The notes: generated from the sequence alone by a model not told the origin. 8,112 nt of DNA from Defluviitaleaceae bacterium (GCA_009783525.1 WRDG01000096.1:1-8112), one strand, 5' to 3'; positions 1 through 7,032 are shown, numbered from the stretch's first letter. Numbers and translations: made by a program.

Positions 1-772
1 AAAATTGGTCGTTGAGTGAGCAGACGGTTTCGACTTTTAAAATCCGCGCCCATTCGCTCGACTCTTCAAAAACGTTGAAAATTTTTTGATTGGGACTTAA
101 TTCCGCCAATTCGAAATCATGGCTTGCCGCAGGGAATTGAAGGATAAAGCCGGACGAGTTTTTTATGAGCTTAAACTGGCCGAGATGCTCCGTGTTGGGC
201 GGCATCTGTCCGTTAAAATAATTATAGAACCAATCGAGCCTGTAAAAATTTACAAACGATGTGCGTCTGTAACGGAGCAGTCCGAGTTTGTCTTCCAATC
301 CCATGTCGCCGGAAATTTTCCGGGCCGCCTCGATTTGCAAGGATATTTTTTCAATCGGCAGGCGGCGCTCGACTGTTTCTGTCATTATTTTTTCTATTTG
401 CGTTAAAAAATCATCCGTGATATTTTCGTTATGACCCGGTATTTCGCAATAATAATTTTTGTTTATCGAATGTTTTATTACGACGCGGGCTTTTTTCCCG
501 AGCAGAGTCTTTACTGCGTAAATCATTATGAACGAAACGCCTCGTTGATACGCCCTGTAGCCGTTCGCTTCGCTTATGTCAAAAAATTCGACGTCGCTGT
601 CGTACAGCAGAGGCCGGCTCAAATGATGCATTTCGCTGTCGACCGTCGCAAGCAGCGGCGGGCGCGTAAACCTGCTTTCAAATTGCGCGCAGAGATCCGA
701 CAGGGCGGTCCCTTTTTTTACCGTAGTTTTTTCAGAAAAATTTTTTACGTTGATTGTTATGTCGCATTCCAT
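1..772 (-). CDS. TGS-domain nucleoside (uridine-type) kinase, N-terminal part, runs off the left edge
   Basis: The minus-strand reading frame opens with ATG at 772-770 and stays open to the window edge, giving 257 residues beginning MECDITINVKNF. Residues 1 to about 65 look like a TGS domain (ubiquitin-like fold shared with threonyl-tRNA synthetase). Residues about 66-220 resemble the ThrRS second-additional-domain-like region found in Clostridia nucleoside kinases; recognisable stretches are GYRAYQRGVSF, HSINKNYYCEI, MGLEDKLGLLRYRR and FNVFEESSEWARIL. In this family a P-loop phosphoribulokinase/uridine-kinase domain follows at the C-terminus and phosphorylates a nucleoside with ATP or GTP; that domain lies outside the window, so kinase function is inferred from family architecture. 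The start is supported by GGAG at 780-783, seven bases upstream. The start codon is separated by one base from the stop of the upstream propeller gene (TAAcATG), which suggests translational coupling. A diverged threonyl-tRNA synthetase is the alternative, but that enzyme's HxxxH editing signature is not seen. Confidence 0.85.
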   Translation of the reverse strand, partial: MECDITINVKNFSEKTTVKKGTALSDLCAQFESRFTRPPLLATVDSEMHHLSRPLLYDSDVEFFDISEANGYRAYQRGVSFIMIYAVKTLLGKKARVVIKHSINKNYYCEIPGHNENITDDFLTQIEKIMTETVERRLPIEKISLQIEAARKISGDMGLEDKLGLLRYRRTSFVNFYRLDWFYNYFNGQMPPNTEHLGQFKLIKNSSGFILQFPAASHDFELAELSPNQKIFNVFEESSEWARILKVETVCSLNDQF

Positions 773-773
773 G

Positions 774-1841
774 TTAAATCTCCAGCTTGAAATGCTGCAC
801 GGTGAAGTTGTAGTCTTCTTCCGAGCCCGAATAGACCATCCATACAGACGTGCCGTCTGCGCTCATCCATTTTGTGGGAAAACATGGCTGGTATCCTCCG
901 CGCACGCCCCAATCCTCGTCCGTATAAAAATGCGACCACGGCCCCCACGGTTCCGGCGCTTCAAACAATGTCAGCTGCGAACGCTGTATGTCCGCGTTGA
1001 AGCTGTTGTTTTGATGGTATGGCATCGGCTCCCCTTTGTCGTTTACAAATCCGTAGTTGCCCATGATGTATCTTTTCAAACCCGCGTTGTACGAAACATG
1101 GTTTTCGCCCGTCATCAGCGGATATGAAAAAACCGGCTTGGCTTTTTCATCGTCCGCATGCCAAAGCTGCGCGCCGTTTCGCTCTCCGGTGAAAAATTCC
1201 CACGCGCCCCTGTTGAGTATTTCTTTTTTATGCACGCGGCCAAGCAGAATGAAGTCGCCGTTTTCCCAATAGCTGTTGCCGTCTTCGGCGGCGGGGAAAT
1301 ACGCGTAAACATATTCGTCGCGGGCGCCTTCGTAATCTTTGCCGAATTGGCAAAAATGCGGCGAGGCAACGCGCCCCGTAAAAAAGTTTTCGTCGGTGGC
1401 CGTCTTATTCCATGTAACTGCATTGTCGGTCGAAGTCATTATCCAGCTATTAATGTTGTGCTGTCTGTTAAATGCCGGATTGTCCCCGAAGTTCATAAGC
1501 TGGACGGCAAAATATATGACGCCGTCCATTGCGAGCATACTCGCGGGTTTGATTCCCCATAGGGGGTGGACGTTTGGACGCGTGCAATACACTTTCGGGT
1601 CAAGCGGCATGTTGTCTATCAGTAAAACTTTAATGGGGGATCCCCATTCGCCCATACCGGGGTGGTCTTCTATGCGCCATGTATTCATGGGGCTTTTTTG
1701 GTTGTCTCCCGCGGCGGTGTAAAGGTGTCCGTCCGCCGCCCATGTAACGGGCCACATATCGCCGTCGCCCTTGTGCATGCGGTAACGGTTGGGTACGGCT
1801 TTTTTAATCAGCGTGCTTTTGGGGCAAATGGGACTCGGCAT
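774..1841 (-). CDS. DUF4185/sialidase-like beta-propeller protein, putative glycan-active, cytoplasmic
   Basis: This is a complete 355-residue protein with no signal peptide and no membrane segment, so it is probably cytoplasmic. Its composition and repeats suggest a five-bladed beta-propeller of the DUF4185 / GH43-sialidase-like kind. The first blade carries GDMWPVTWAADGHLYTAAGD (residues 27-46). An Asp-box-like turn, STDNAVTW, sits at residues 137-144 with alanine replacing the usual glycine. The last blade has EAPEPWGPWSHFYTDEDW (294-311), then FPTKWMSADGTSVWMVYSG (321-339). Family members are mostly annotated as proteins of unknown function near glycoside hydrolases, so the catalytic role and substrate are not known. 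The start is supported by AAAGGA at 1851-1856, nine bases upstream of ATG, and by an extended -10 promoter just before it. The gene is divergent from a clan GH-A hydrolase and one base upstream of the nucleoside kinase. I am fairly sure of the fold class and unsure of the function. Confidence 0.8.
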   Translation of the reverse strand: MPSPICPKSTLIKKAVPNRYRMHKGDGDMWPVTWAADGHLYTAAGDNQKSPMNTWRIEDHPGMGEWGSPIKVLLIDNMPLDPKVYCTRPNVHPLWGIKPASMLAMDGVIYFAVQLMNFGDNPAFNRQHNINSWIMTSTDNAVTWNKTATDENFFTGRVASPHFCQFGKDYEGARDEYVYAYFPAAEDGNSYWENGDFILLGRVHKKEILNRGAWEFFTGERNGAQLWHADDEKAKPVFSYPLMTGENHVSYNAGLKRYIMGNYGFVNDKGEPMPYHQNNSFNADIQRSQLTLFEAPEPWGPWSHFYTDEDWGVRGGYQPCFPTKWMSADGTSVWMVYSGSEEDYNFTVQHFKLEI

Positions 1842-1868
1842 TTAAATCCATCCTTTGTTTTTTTTGTT

Positions 1869-1898
1869 ATTATACCAATAATACAAATGAGGTGAAAA
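1869..1898 (-). promoter_or_regulatory. Extended -10 promoter of the propeller/kinase transcript, in a compact divergent region
   Basis: On the minus strand, TGGTATAAT (1877 down to 1869) is a perfect extended -10 element. An approximate -35, TTTTCA, lies at 1898-1893 with an 18-bp spacer and matches consensus at four of six positions. The predicted transcript start near 1862 gives a leader of about 20 bases containing AAAGGA. The -10 is embedded in the dyad ATTAT-ACCA-ATAAT (1869-1882). On the plus strand the same bases offer weaker -10 candidates for the hydrolase (TATTAT 1868-1873, or AATAAT 1877-1882 with TTGTTT at 1855-1860). Divergent transcription from overlapping elements within 60 bp is therefore likely, and a regulator binding the dyad could affect both genes; the regulator is speculation. 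Confidence 0.5.
1889..1895 (+). promoter_or_regulatory. Ribosome binding site of the GH-A hydrolase gene
   Basis: GAGGTGA lies six bases upstream of the ATG at 1902 and fixes this start. It also overlaps the -35 region of the divergent minus-strand promoter, so the two transcription units share regulatory DNA. Confidence 0.75.
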
Positions 1899-1901
1899 TT
1901 T

Positions 1902-4160
1902 ATGGAAACGACTCATTGGGAAAAATATGCGACTGTCGAAGGATTTTGCGAAGGGGTGCCGATATATTCGCTCGGGCATATTACATACATCTACGGAGTG
2001 AGCCCGGAATTCGTGCCGGGGACGGTAATCCAGGAAGGAAATTTAAATACGCATAAAAAAATTTTGCCGAAAAAATCATGGGAAATGGAAGGCAACCCTT
2101 TCGGCGTTAATATTTGCGAACCCGGCCCGCGTACGCCGTGGAACGACAGCCAGCCGATGCTCCCCATCCATTTGATAGACGGCGACCCGTTTACAGCGTG
2201 GAGCAGCCACGGATGCTCCGTACCGGACGAACGCCCCGAATGGATACGGATCGACCTCGCGGTTGAAACCGAAGTCGAGTCGGTGGCGCTCGTTTGCTGC
2301 CCCGATTTTGCGCGGGGCGATTTATACCGCGAGGGGATGCTGCTCGACCGGCAAGGTTATCACGAATGGTCTGCGTGCGCGCTGCCCGGCGAGATTACAA
2401 TTCAAGTCAGCCGTGACGCATGGCACTGGGAAACAGTTTACGGCGAAAAAAATTTTTGCGGAGACGAACGCGGAAAAACGCTGATAAGTTTTCCCGCAAA
2501 AACGGTCAAGCAAATAATCGTCACCGGCAATAATTTCAAACGCAAGCTTTCAAAATACGACGGGTATTGCTTTTCGATAGGCTCGTTGGAAGTACATGAC
2601 AGGCAGGGCAGTAACATGGCGCTCGTTTCAAAAGGCGCGGGCGTAACCGTTTCCTCTACGGGCTATTTGATGGACCACGACCGATACACGCAGGAATTGA
2701 TATTCGGCCCGGTGCAGTACGACCTCGGGCTAAAGTGGCTGCGCTGCGGCGCCGACAACGGCTTGCTCACGTGGAACTGCGTAGAACGGGAACAGGGTGT
2801 GTTCAAGATAGACAAAGAAGCCGAGCGTTGGATCAAAGACATTCACGAAAACGGCGTGAATATAATCATGAACCTGGACGTAAAGGCAAATTGGATTTAC
2901 CGCGGCGAAAAATTCGGCGACACTTCGGATCCGTCAAAATATGTCCACGGACATTTGAAGAACGGAAATTTTATGTATCGCGGCGAAAAACCCGACTGGC
3001 GCACGGCACGGATATACGAAATGAACAATATCTATTACGATTTTCCGGGCTGGGCGTTCGAAACGGAGTTTATGTTTGAAAAATATATGCTTTACATAGA
3101 TTTCATGACGCAAAAATTTAAAGGCATGGTTGCATATTACGAAGTTGGCAACGAATGGGGCGGCAACCGCGAAATTTTTGTAAAAGCCGTGCGCCGTATA
3201 AAACAAAACGACCCGGATGCAAAGATAATGGTTTGCGTCGCAGTCATGCAGGAGTTTCCGCATATTCTAAAAAAACTATCCGAAGAATATCCCGACGAAA
3301 TGGACCGGCTTATGCCGGACGCAGTCGGCAGCCACCCGGGAACAAGGGTTGACGCGGGCTTGACGCTTGATGACCTCGACAATTTTTATTGGCAGATTAA
3401 CGAAACTGCAATGGCAGAAGCCCGCGCTCTCGGATACAGGGGAGTGTTTATTGCGAGCGAAGTTTACAATTGGTCGAGGTATGCGCCCGGCCCGTTCGAA
3501 CTCGATCCCGAACGGCCCGGCATATCAAAAAAATACAGCGTCGAACGCGACGCGCCCGCGTTCTGCGGCGAATCCGAAACAGTAAGGGCCAAATATGTCG
3601 CGCAAAATTTTATCGGGCATGCGGGTTTGGGCATGATGGCATTGCAATGCAATACGTTTTTTGTTTCCGGCGGGGCTAACGGGCAGGGGTTTTTCCGCGT
3701 GCCCGTACCTTCGCAAGTGATTAATCCGATCCAGCCTGACATGGGGTATTATGTGATGCGGACGGTTTGCACGGCGCTTGATGGTTGGCTGTGCCAACCA
3801 TTCGAAGGTTGGCATGGTCAACCGCTTTGCGGTTTGCACAATAAACCGCTCGGCTTTCGGATCGACTGCAGCAAACGGGTGCAGCATTTTACGTTTGCGC
3901 GTTGCGGTTCACACGGCGCACCGCAAAACAGCCGCATGATTGCGGTTTGGCTGCCGGGCGATACCGGAGATGCCGTAAAAAAAGAACGGGCAGATATTTT
4001 CATTGAGATCGAAGAAGCAAAAAATATATTAGCCGCAGACATTTTAAACGGCTTCGAGCAGGAACTGACGGCAAAAAAAATAAACGGCGGCCTGCTCCTT
4101 GAAGGGATATTGATCAAGGATTACCCGACGCTTATTAAGTTTGACCTGCCAATTAATTAG
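1902..4160 (+). CDS. Clan GH-A glycoside hydrolase (GH39/GH5-like) with N-terminal discoidin-like domain
   Basis: This is a 752-residue protein with no signal peptide. Residues about 80-235 resemble a discoidin/CBM32 carbohydrate-binding fold: LIDGDPFTAWSSHG (91-104), EWIRIDLA (113-120) and ITIQVSRDAWHWETVY (165-180). Residues about 255-640 look like a (beta/alpha)8 barrel. The end of strand 4 carries YYEVGNEW, in which E418 would be the acid/base. Strand 7 carries GVFIASEVYNW, in which E520 would be the nucleophile. The last ~110 residues resemble the beta-sandwich common after such barrels, ending LNGFEQEL then LIKDYPTLIKFDLP. Clan GH-A enzymes retain anomeric configuration; the substrate cannot be read from sequence. 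It probably hydrolyses an imported oligosaccharide or glycoside in the cytoplasm. It is the only plus-strand gene here, divergent from the propeller gene and ending 2 bp from the stop of the gtrA-like gene. No transporter or regulator gene accompanies it in view. Confidence 0.85.
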   Translation: METTHWEKYATVEGFCEGVPIYSLGHITYIYGVSPEFVPGTVIQEGNLNTHKKILPKKSWEMEGNPFGVNICEPGPRTPWNDSQPMLPIHLIDGDPFTAWSSHGCSVPDERPEWIRIDLAVETEVESVALVCCPDFARGDLYREGMLLDRQGYHEWSACALPGEITIQVSRDAWHWETVYGEKNFCGDERGKTLISFPAKTVKQIIVTGNNFKRKLSKYDGYCFSIGSLEVHDRQGSNMALVSKGAGVTVSSTGYLMDHDRYTQELIFGPVQYDLGLKWLRCGADNGLLTWNCVEREQGVFKIDKEAERWIKDIHENGVNIIMNLDVKANWIYRGEKFGDTSDPSKYVHGHLKNGNFMYRGEKPDWRTARIYEMNNIYYDFPGWAFETEFMFEKYMLYIDFMTQKFKGMVAYYEVGNEWGGNREIFVKAVRRIKQNDPDAKIMVCVAVMQEFPHILKKLSEEYPDEMDRLMPDAVGSHPGTRVDAGLTLDDLDNFYWQINETAMAEARALGYRGVFIASEVYNWSRYAPGPFELDPERPGISKKYSVERDAPAFCGESETVRAKYVAQNFIGHAGLGMMALQCNTFFVSGGANGQGFFRVPVPSQVINPIQPDMGYYVMRTVCTALDGWLCQPFEGWHGQPLCGLHNKPLGFRIDCSKRVQHFTFARCGSHGAPQNSRMIAVWLPGDTGDAVKKERADIFIEIEEAKNILAADILNGFEQELTAKKINGGLLLEGILIKDYPTLIKFDLPIN
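3781..3823 (+). repeat. Overlapping inverted repeats inside the hydrolase gene
   Basis: ATGGTTGGC (3781-3789) and GCCAACCAT (3793-3801) form a perfect nine-pair stem around TGT. Immediately downstream GGTTGGC (3807-3813) can pair with GTCAACC (3817-3823, one G-U). Alternatively, TGCCAACC (3792-3799) pairs with GGTTGGCA (3807-3814) around ATTCGAA. The encoded peptide is repetitive too: DGWLCQP then EGWHGQP. The reading frame is unbroken. Confidence 0.6.
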
Positions 4161-4162
4161 GA

Positions 4163-4615
4163 TTATTCTTTGTCTTCTTTTTTTTCGTCGCCTTTTTTTA
4201 TGAAGACCGCAAATTTGCTGACCACATAATTGCTTATCATTACCAAACACAGAGTAAATATTTTACTGAACGATTTATGCAAACCCAATGCGTCAACCAA
4301 CCATACAAGTAAAACCGTTTCGGCTCCCGAAATTGCCAAACGTCCGACCGAAAAAGTCGCCGCTTCGCGCCAAACGGTTTTTTTGTCCCAATTCTTCGAT
4401 TCGAACACAAAAATTTTATTCACGAAAAAAGCGAACGTTATTGCGAGCGTTACAGAAATAATCTGCGGTAAAAGCGCCTCTGAACCGAAAATGACGGGCT
4501 TGAATAAAAAAACGAGTTCATAGGAGCCCAAACCGACCAGCGTTGTAAGCACGCCGAATATCAAATACATTATAATTTCGCGGGTTAAAATTTTTCCAAT
4601 GAGCTTCTTAATCAT
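4163..4615 (-). CDS. GtrA-family membrane protein, putative polyprenyl-phosphate-sugar flippase
   Basis: A 150-residue protein with four predicted membrane segments at about 16-38, 49-70, 86-107 and 117-138, ending in a charged tail (KKGDEKKEDKE). Length, topology and motifs (YLIFGVLTTLVGLGSYELV; FFVNKIFVFESK) fit the GtrA family (PF04138). Family members are thought to help move a polyprenyl-phosphate-linked monosaccharide across the cytoplasmic membrane. It follows the GT2 gene with an 8-bp overlap, and its GGAG (4622-4625) sits six bases before ATG inside that gene, implying coupled translation. The GT2 partner supports the role. It is the last gene of the gltX operon in view; no rho-independent terminator is visible after its stop, which lies 2 bp from the stop of the opposing hydrolase gene. 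Confidence 0.88.
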   Translation of the reverse strand: MIKKLIGKILTREIIMYLIFGVLTTLVGLGSYELVFLFKPVIFGSEALLPQIISVTLAITFAFFVNKIFVFESKNWDKKTVWREAATFSVGRLAISGAETVLLVWLVDALGLHKSFSKIFTLCLVMISNYVVSKFAVFIKKGDEKKEDKE

Positions 4616-5555
4616 TTTTATCTCCGTCCCGCCCGATAATTTCTTGCACGAGATAAATCGGGCGGTCTTTTATTTCTTCGAATATCCTGCCGATGTATTC
4701 GCCCATCAAACCTAAAATCATCAGTACGATTCCCTGCGTGAACAAAATCAAACCGATTGTGGACGCCCAGCCCGTCACCGTGGTTTCCGTAAAAATCCGC
4801 TGGCACAATATGACAATCATATAAACGAAACTGCAAAACGATATAAAAAAACCGATCGACGTCGCGAGCTTTAACGGCTTGTAGGAAAACGAAGTTATAC
4901 CCGCCATGGCTAACGCTATCATTTTTTTCAACGAATATTTAGTAACGCCCGCAAAACGTTCTTCCCTGTAAAATTCAAACGCGATTTGTTTGAAGCCCAC
5001 CCAGCTGACAAGCCCGCGTATGTAGCGGTTTTTTTCGCCCAAACGGTTAACCGCGTCGCACACCTTTCTGTCAATGAGCCTAAATTCGCCGGTATCCACG
5101 GGAATATTTACCTGCGTGAGCCTGTGCAGCAACCTGTAGTAAATTTTTGCGGTAAATTTTTTTAAAAAAGACTCGCCTTTGCGTTTTACTCGTTTGCCGT
5201 AAACGACATCATAGCCCTGTTTCCACAGCTCGGACATTTGCGGCAGCACCTCGGGCGGATCTTGAAGGTCGGCGTCAATTACGATAACGGCGTCGCCCAG
5301 CGCGTGTTCCATTCCTGCGGTTATCGCCGGCATTTGCCCGAAATTGCGTGAAAAATTAATCAGCACGACATTTTTGTCCGCATTGCATGTTTCCGCAATC
5401 ATATGTGCGGTTCTGTCTCTGCTGCCGTCGTTGACATAAATGATTTCGTAAGGCTCAGACATCGACCGCATGACATTCGTCAAGCGGCTGTGTGTTTCGT
5501 TAATTACATCTTCTTCGTTAAAGCAGGGGACTATTACGGAATAAACGGGACGCAT
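4608..5555 (-). CDS. GT2 polyprenyl-phosphate glycosyltransferase (GtrB/CsbB/DPM1-like)
   Basis: A 315-residue GT-A-fold transferase with two C-terminal membrane helices. Catalytic-domain motifs are YSVIVPCFNEED (5-16), YVNDGSRD (40-47) with D43, and the metal/nucleotide-binding DADLQDPP (94-101). VDTGEFRLIDRK (153-164) and REERFAGVTKYSLKKM (197-212) are typical of bacterial GtrB/YkcC/CsbB proteins. Membrane segments lie at about 231-253 and 264-287, followed by GEYIGRIFEEIKDRPIYLV, another family hallmark. The expected reaction transfers a hexose or N-acetylhexosamine from a UDP-sugar to undecaprenyl phosphate at the inner membrane face; the sugar is not determinable. The start follows the gltX stop with no intervening base and has GGAGGTG (5564-5570) within the end of gltX. 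It pairs with the downstream GtrA-type protein. The polytopic GT-C enzyme that would use the lipid-linked sugar is not in the window. Confidence 0.92.
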   Translation of the reverse strand: MRPVYSVIVPCFNEEDVINETHSRLTNVMRSMSEPYEIIYVNDGSRDRTAHMIAETCNADKNVVLINFSRNFGQMPAITAGMEHALGDAVIVIDADLQDPPEVLPQMSELWKQGYDVVYGKRVKRKGESFLKKFTAKIYYRLLHRLTQVNIPVDTGEFRLIDRKVCDAVNRLGEKNRYIRGLVSWVGFKQIAFEFYREERFAGVTKYSLKKMIALAMAGITSFSYKPLKLATSIGFFISFCSFVYMIVILCQRIFTETTVTGWASTIGLILFTQGIVLMILGLMGEYIGRIFEEIKDRPIYLVQEIIGRDGDKND

Positions 5556-6998
5556 TCAACATGCACCTCCGCTTTGGAGTTTATCTATGGCAATGCAAAT
5601 ACGCCTGAGGCTTTCGTTTTTTCCGAGAAGCTCGCATAATTCCGATGCCCCGCACGGCGATGACTGTTTTCCGGATGCGGCGGTACGCAGCGGCCATAAA
5701 ATTTGCGAGTTGCTCATTCCGTTTGCGGCAGCCGCTCCGGTTGCTATGGCGTATAAATTTTCGTTGGTCCAATTTGCCGTATTGTTTAATTCGGCAAAAA
5801 TAATTTTTAACGCGGCGAGCGCGACTGCCGAATCGGTTTTCATTTTTTTATGCGTAAACAATCCGACGTCGTAATCCGGAAGCTCGTCTATAAAATTTAA
5901 AAGCTCGTGACAGTCCGAAATAAAATTTATCCGCGAAGATACCATCGCAGCTAAATGCTTCAAATCGATGCCGGGCGTCTTTACCGCTTCTTGCAGCGTA
6001 GGGAGCGCCATTTCATAAAAAATTTCGGGCGGGAGCCGCTTGATGTGCTCGCCGTTCATCCATGCCATTTTAACCGCGTCGAATTTAGCCGGTGATTTGC
6101 TTATGTGGCGTACGTCAAAAACGCGGGTAAGCTCGTCCAACGAAAATATTTCTTGATTGCCATCCGGACTCCAACCCAAAAATACGCAGTAGTTTAATAT
6201 CGCCGACGGTAAATATCCCATATGAAGCAAATCGTTTACGGACGGATCACCCTTGCGTTTGGATATTTTTTCGCCTTTTTCGTTTAAGAGCAGAGGCAGG
6301 TGGATGTAAACGGGACAATCCCAGCCAAATGCTTTGTACAGCAAATTATATTTAGGTGTCGACGTTATATATTCGCTGCCGCGCACAACGTGAGTGATCA
6401 TCATCGCGTGGTCGTCAATTACATTAGCGAAATTATATGTAGGCATTCCATCGGATTTAATTAAAATTTGGTCTTCCAGCTCATTGTTTTCAATTAAAAT
6501 TTTACCGAAAACCTCGTCATTAAATTCCGAACGGCCTTCCGGTATCATTTGCCTTATTACGTACGGCACACCCGATTCCGCTTGTTTTAATGCTTCATCT
6601 TTTGATATGTTCAAACAATGTCTGTCATACTTAGTCACTCCGTGCGCGTCCGCCAATGAGTCAAGGCGCTCTTCTGTGCAAAAGCAATAATAAGCGTTTC
6701 CGTTTTCGATTAATTTTTTTGCATGGGGCAGGTAATCCGCTTTGCGTTCGCTTTGCACATACGGCCCGTATCCGCCGCCGATACCCGGTCCTTCATCGTA
6801 ATCAAGACCCATAATTTTTAATGTATCCAGTATTACTTCAAGTGATCCTTCGACATGCCGGTTTTGATCCGTATCTTCTATGCGTAAAATAAAAACGCCG
6901 CCGTGACGGCGCGCGAACAGATATTCATATACAGCCGTCCGTAAATTTCCAATCTGCATATAACCGGTCGGGCTTGGCGCGAATCGTGTGCGTACCAT
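5556..6998 (-). CDS. gltX: Glutamyl-tRNA synthetase with a variant HIGH motif
   Basis: A complete 480-residue class I glutamyl-tRNA synthetase, which charges tRNA-Glu, and tRNA-Gln if non-discriminating. The N-terminus RTRFAPSPTGYMQIGNLRTA carries the signature motif, but position 15, normally the first histidine of HIGH, is glutamine (codon CAG). The second signature KISKR (244-248) is intact. Residues matching the glutamate-binding set of the Thermus enzyme are present: R5, A7, S9, E41, Y188, N192 and R206. A cysteine cluster C105-x-C107 with YDRHC to C128 resembles the GluRS zinc-binding region. The C-terminal anticodon-binding half is full length and ends with the usual GASELCELLGKNESLRRI. 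GGAG (7006-7009) lies seven bases before ATG, and a sigma-A-like promoter is at 7030-7058. It is the first gene of an operon with GT2 and GtrA genes. Identity is secure; the effect of Q15 on activity is open. Confidence 0.95.
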   Translation of the reverse strand: MVRTRFAPSPTGYMQIGNLRTAVYEYLFARRHGGVFILRIEDTDQNRHVEGSLEVILDTLKIMGLDYDEGPGIGGGYGPYVQSERKADYLPHAKKLIENGNAYYCFCTEERLDSLADAHGVTKYDRHCLNISKDEALKQAESGVPYVIRQMIPEGRSEFNDEVFGKILIENNELEDQILIKSDGMPTYNFANVIDDHAMMITHVVRGSEYITSTPKYNLLYKAFGWDCPVYIHLPLLLNEKGEKISKRKGDPSVNDLLHMGYLPSAILNYCVFLGWSPDGNQEIFSLDELTRVFDVRHISKSPAKFDAVKMAWMNGEHIKRLPPEIFYEMALPTLQEAVKTPGIDLKHLAAMVSSRINFISDCHELLNFIDELPDYDVGLFTHKKMKTDSAVALAALKIIFAELNNTANWTNENLYAIATGAAAANGMSNSQILWPLRTAASGKQSSPCGASELCELLGKNESLRRICIAIDKLQSGGAC

Positions 6999-7020
6999 CG
7001 TTTATCTCCAATCAAATAAA

Positions 7021-7032
7021 ATTTGTACAAAT
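7021..7032. repeat. 12-bp perfect palindrome at the gltX promoter -10/start site
   Basis: ATTTGTACAAAT is a perfect palindrome that overlaps the last three bases of the predicted gltX -10 and the predicted start site near 7023. The position suits an operator, but a 12-bp palindrome in AT-rich DNA can arise by chance. Confidence 0.4.

Noticed and set aside
119..790. Two plus-strand open frames of 95 and 119 codons
   Set aside because: They lie entirely opposite the recognisable nucleoside kinase N-terminus, have no SD and no recognisable motifs.
1057..1895. Several plus-strand open frames and a minus-strand alternative frame (1115-1423)
   Set aside because: They overlap the propeller gene in other frames, and their composition does not resemble real proteins; the propeller frame is full length with promoter and SD.
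1902..1990. Signal peptide on the glycoside hydrolase
   Set aside because: The N-terminus METTHWEKYATVEGF lacks a basic start and a hydrophobic core.
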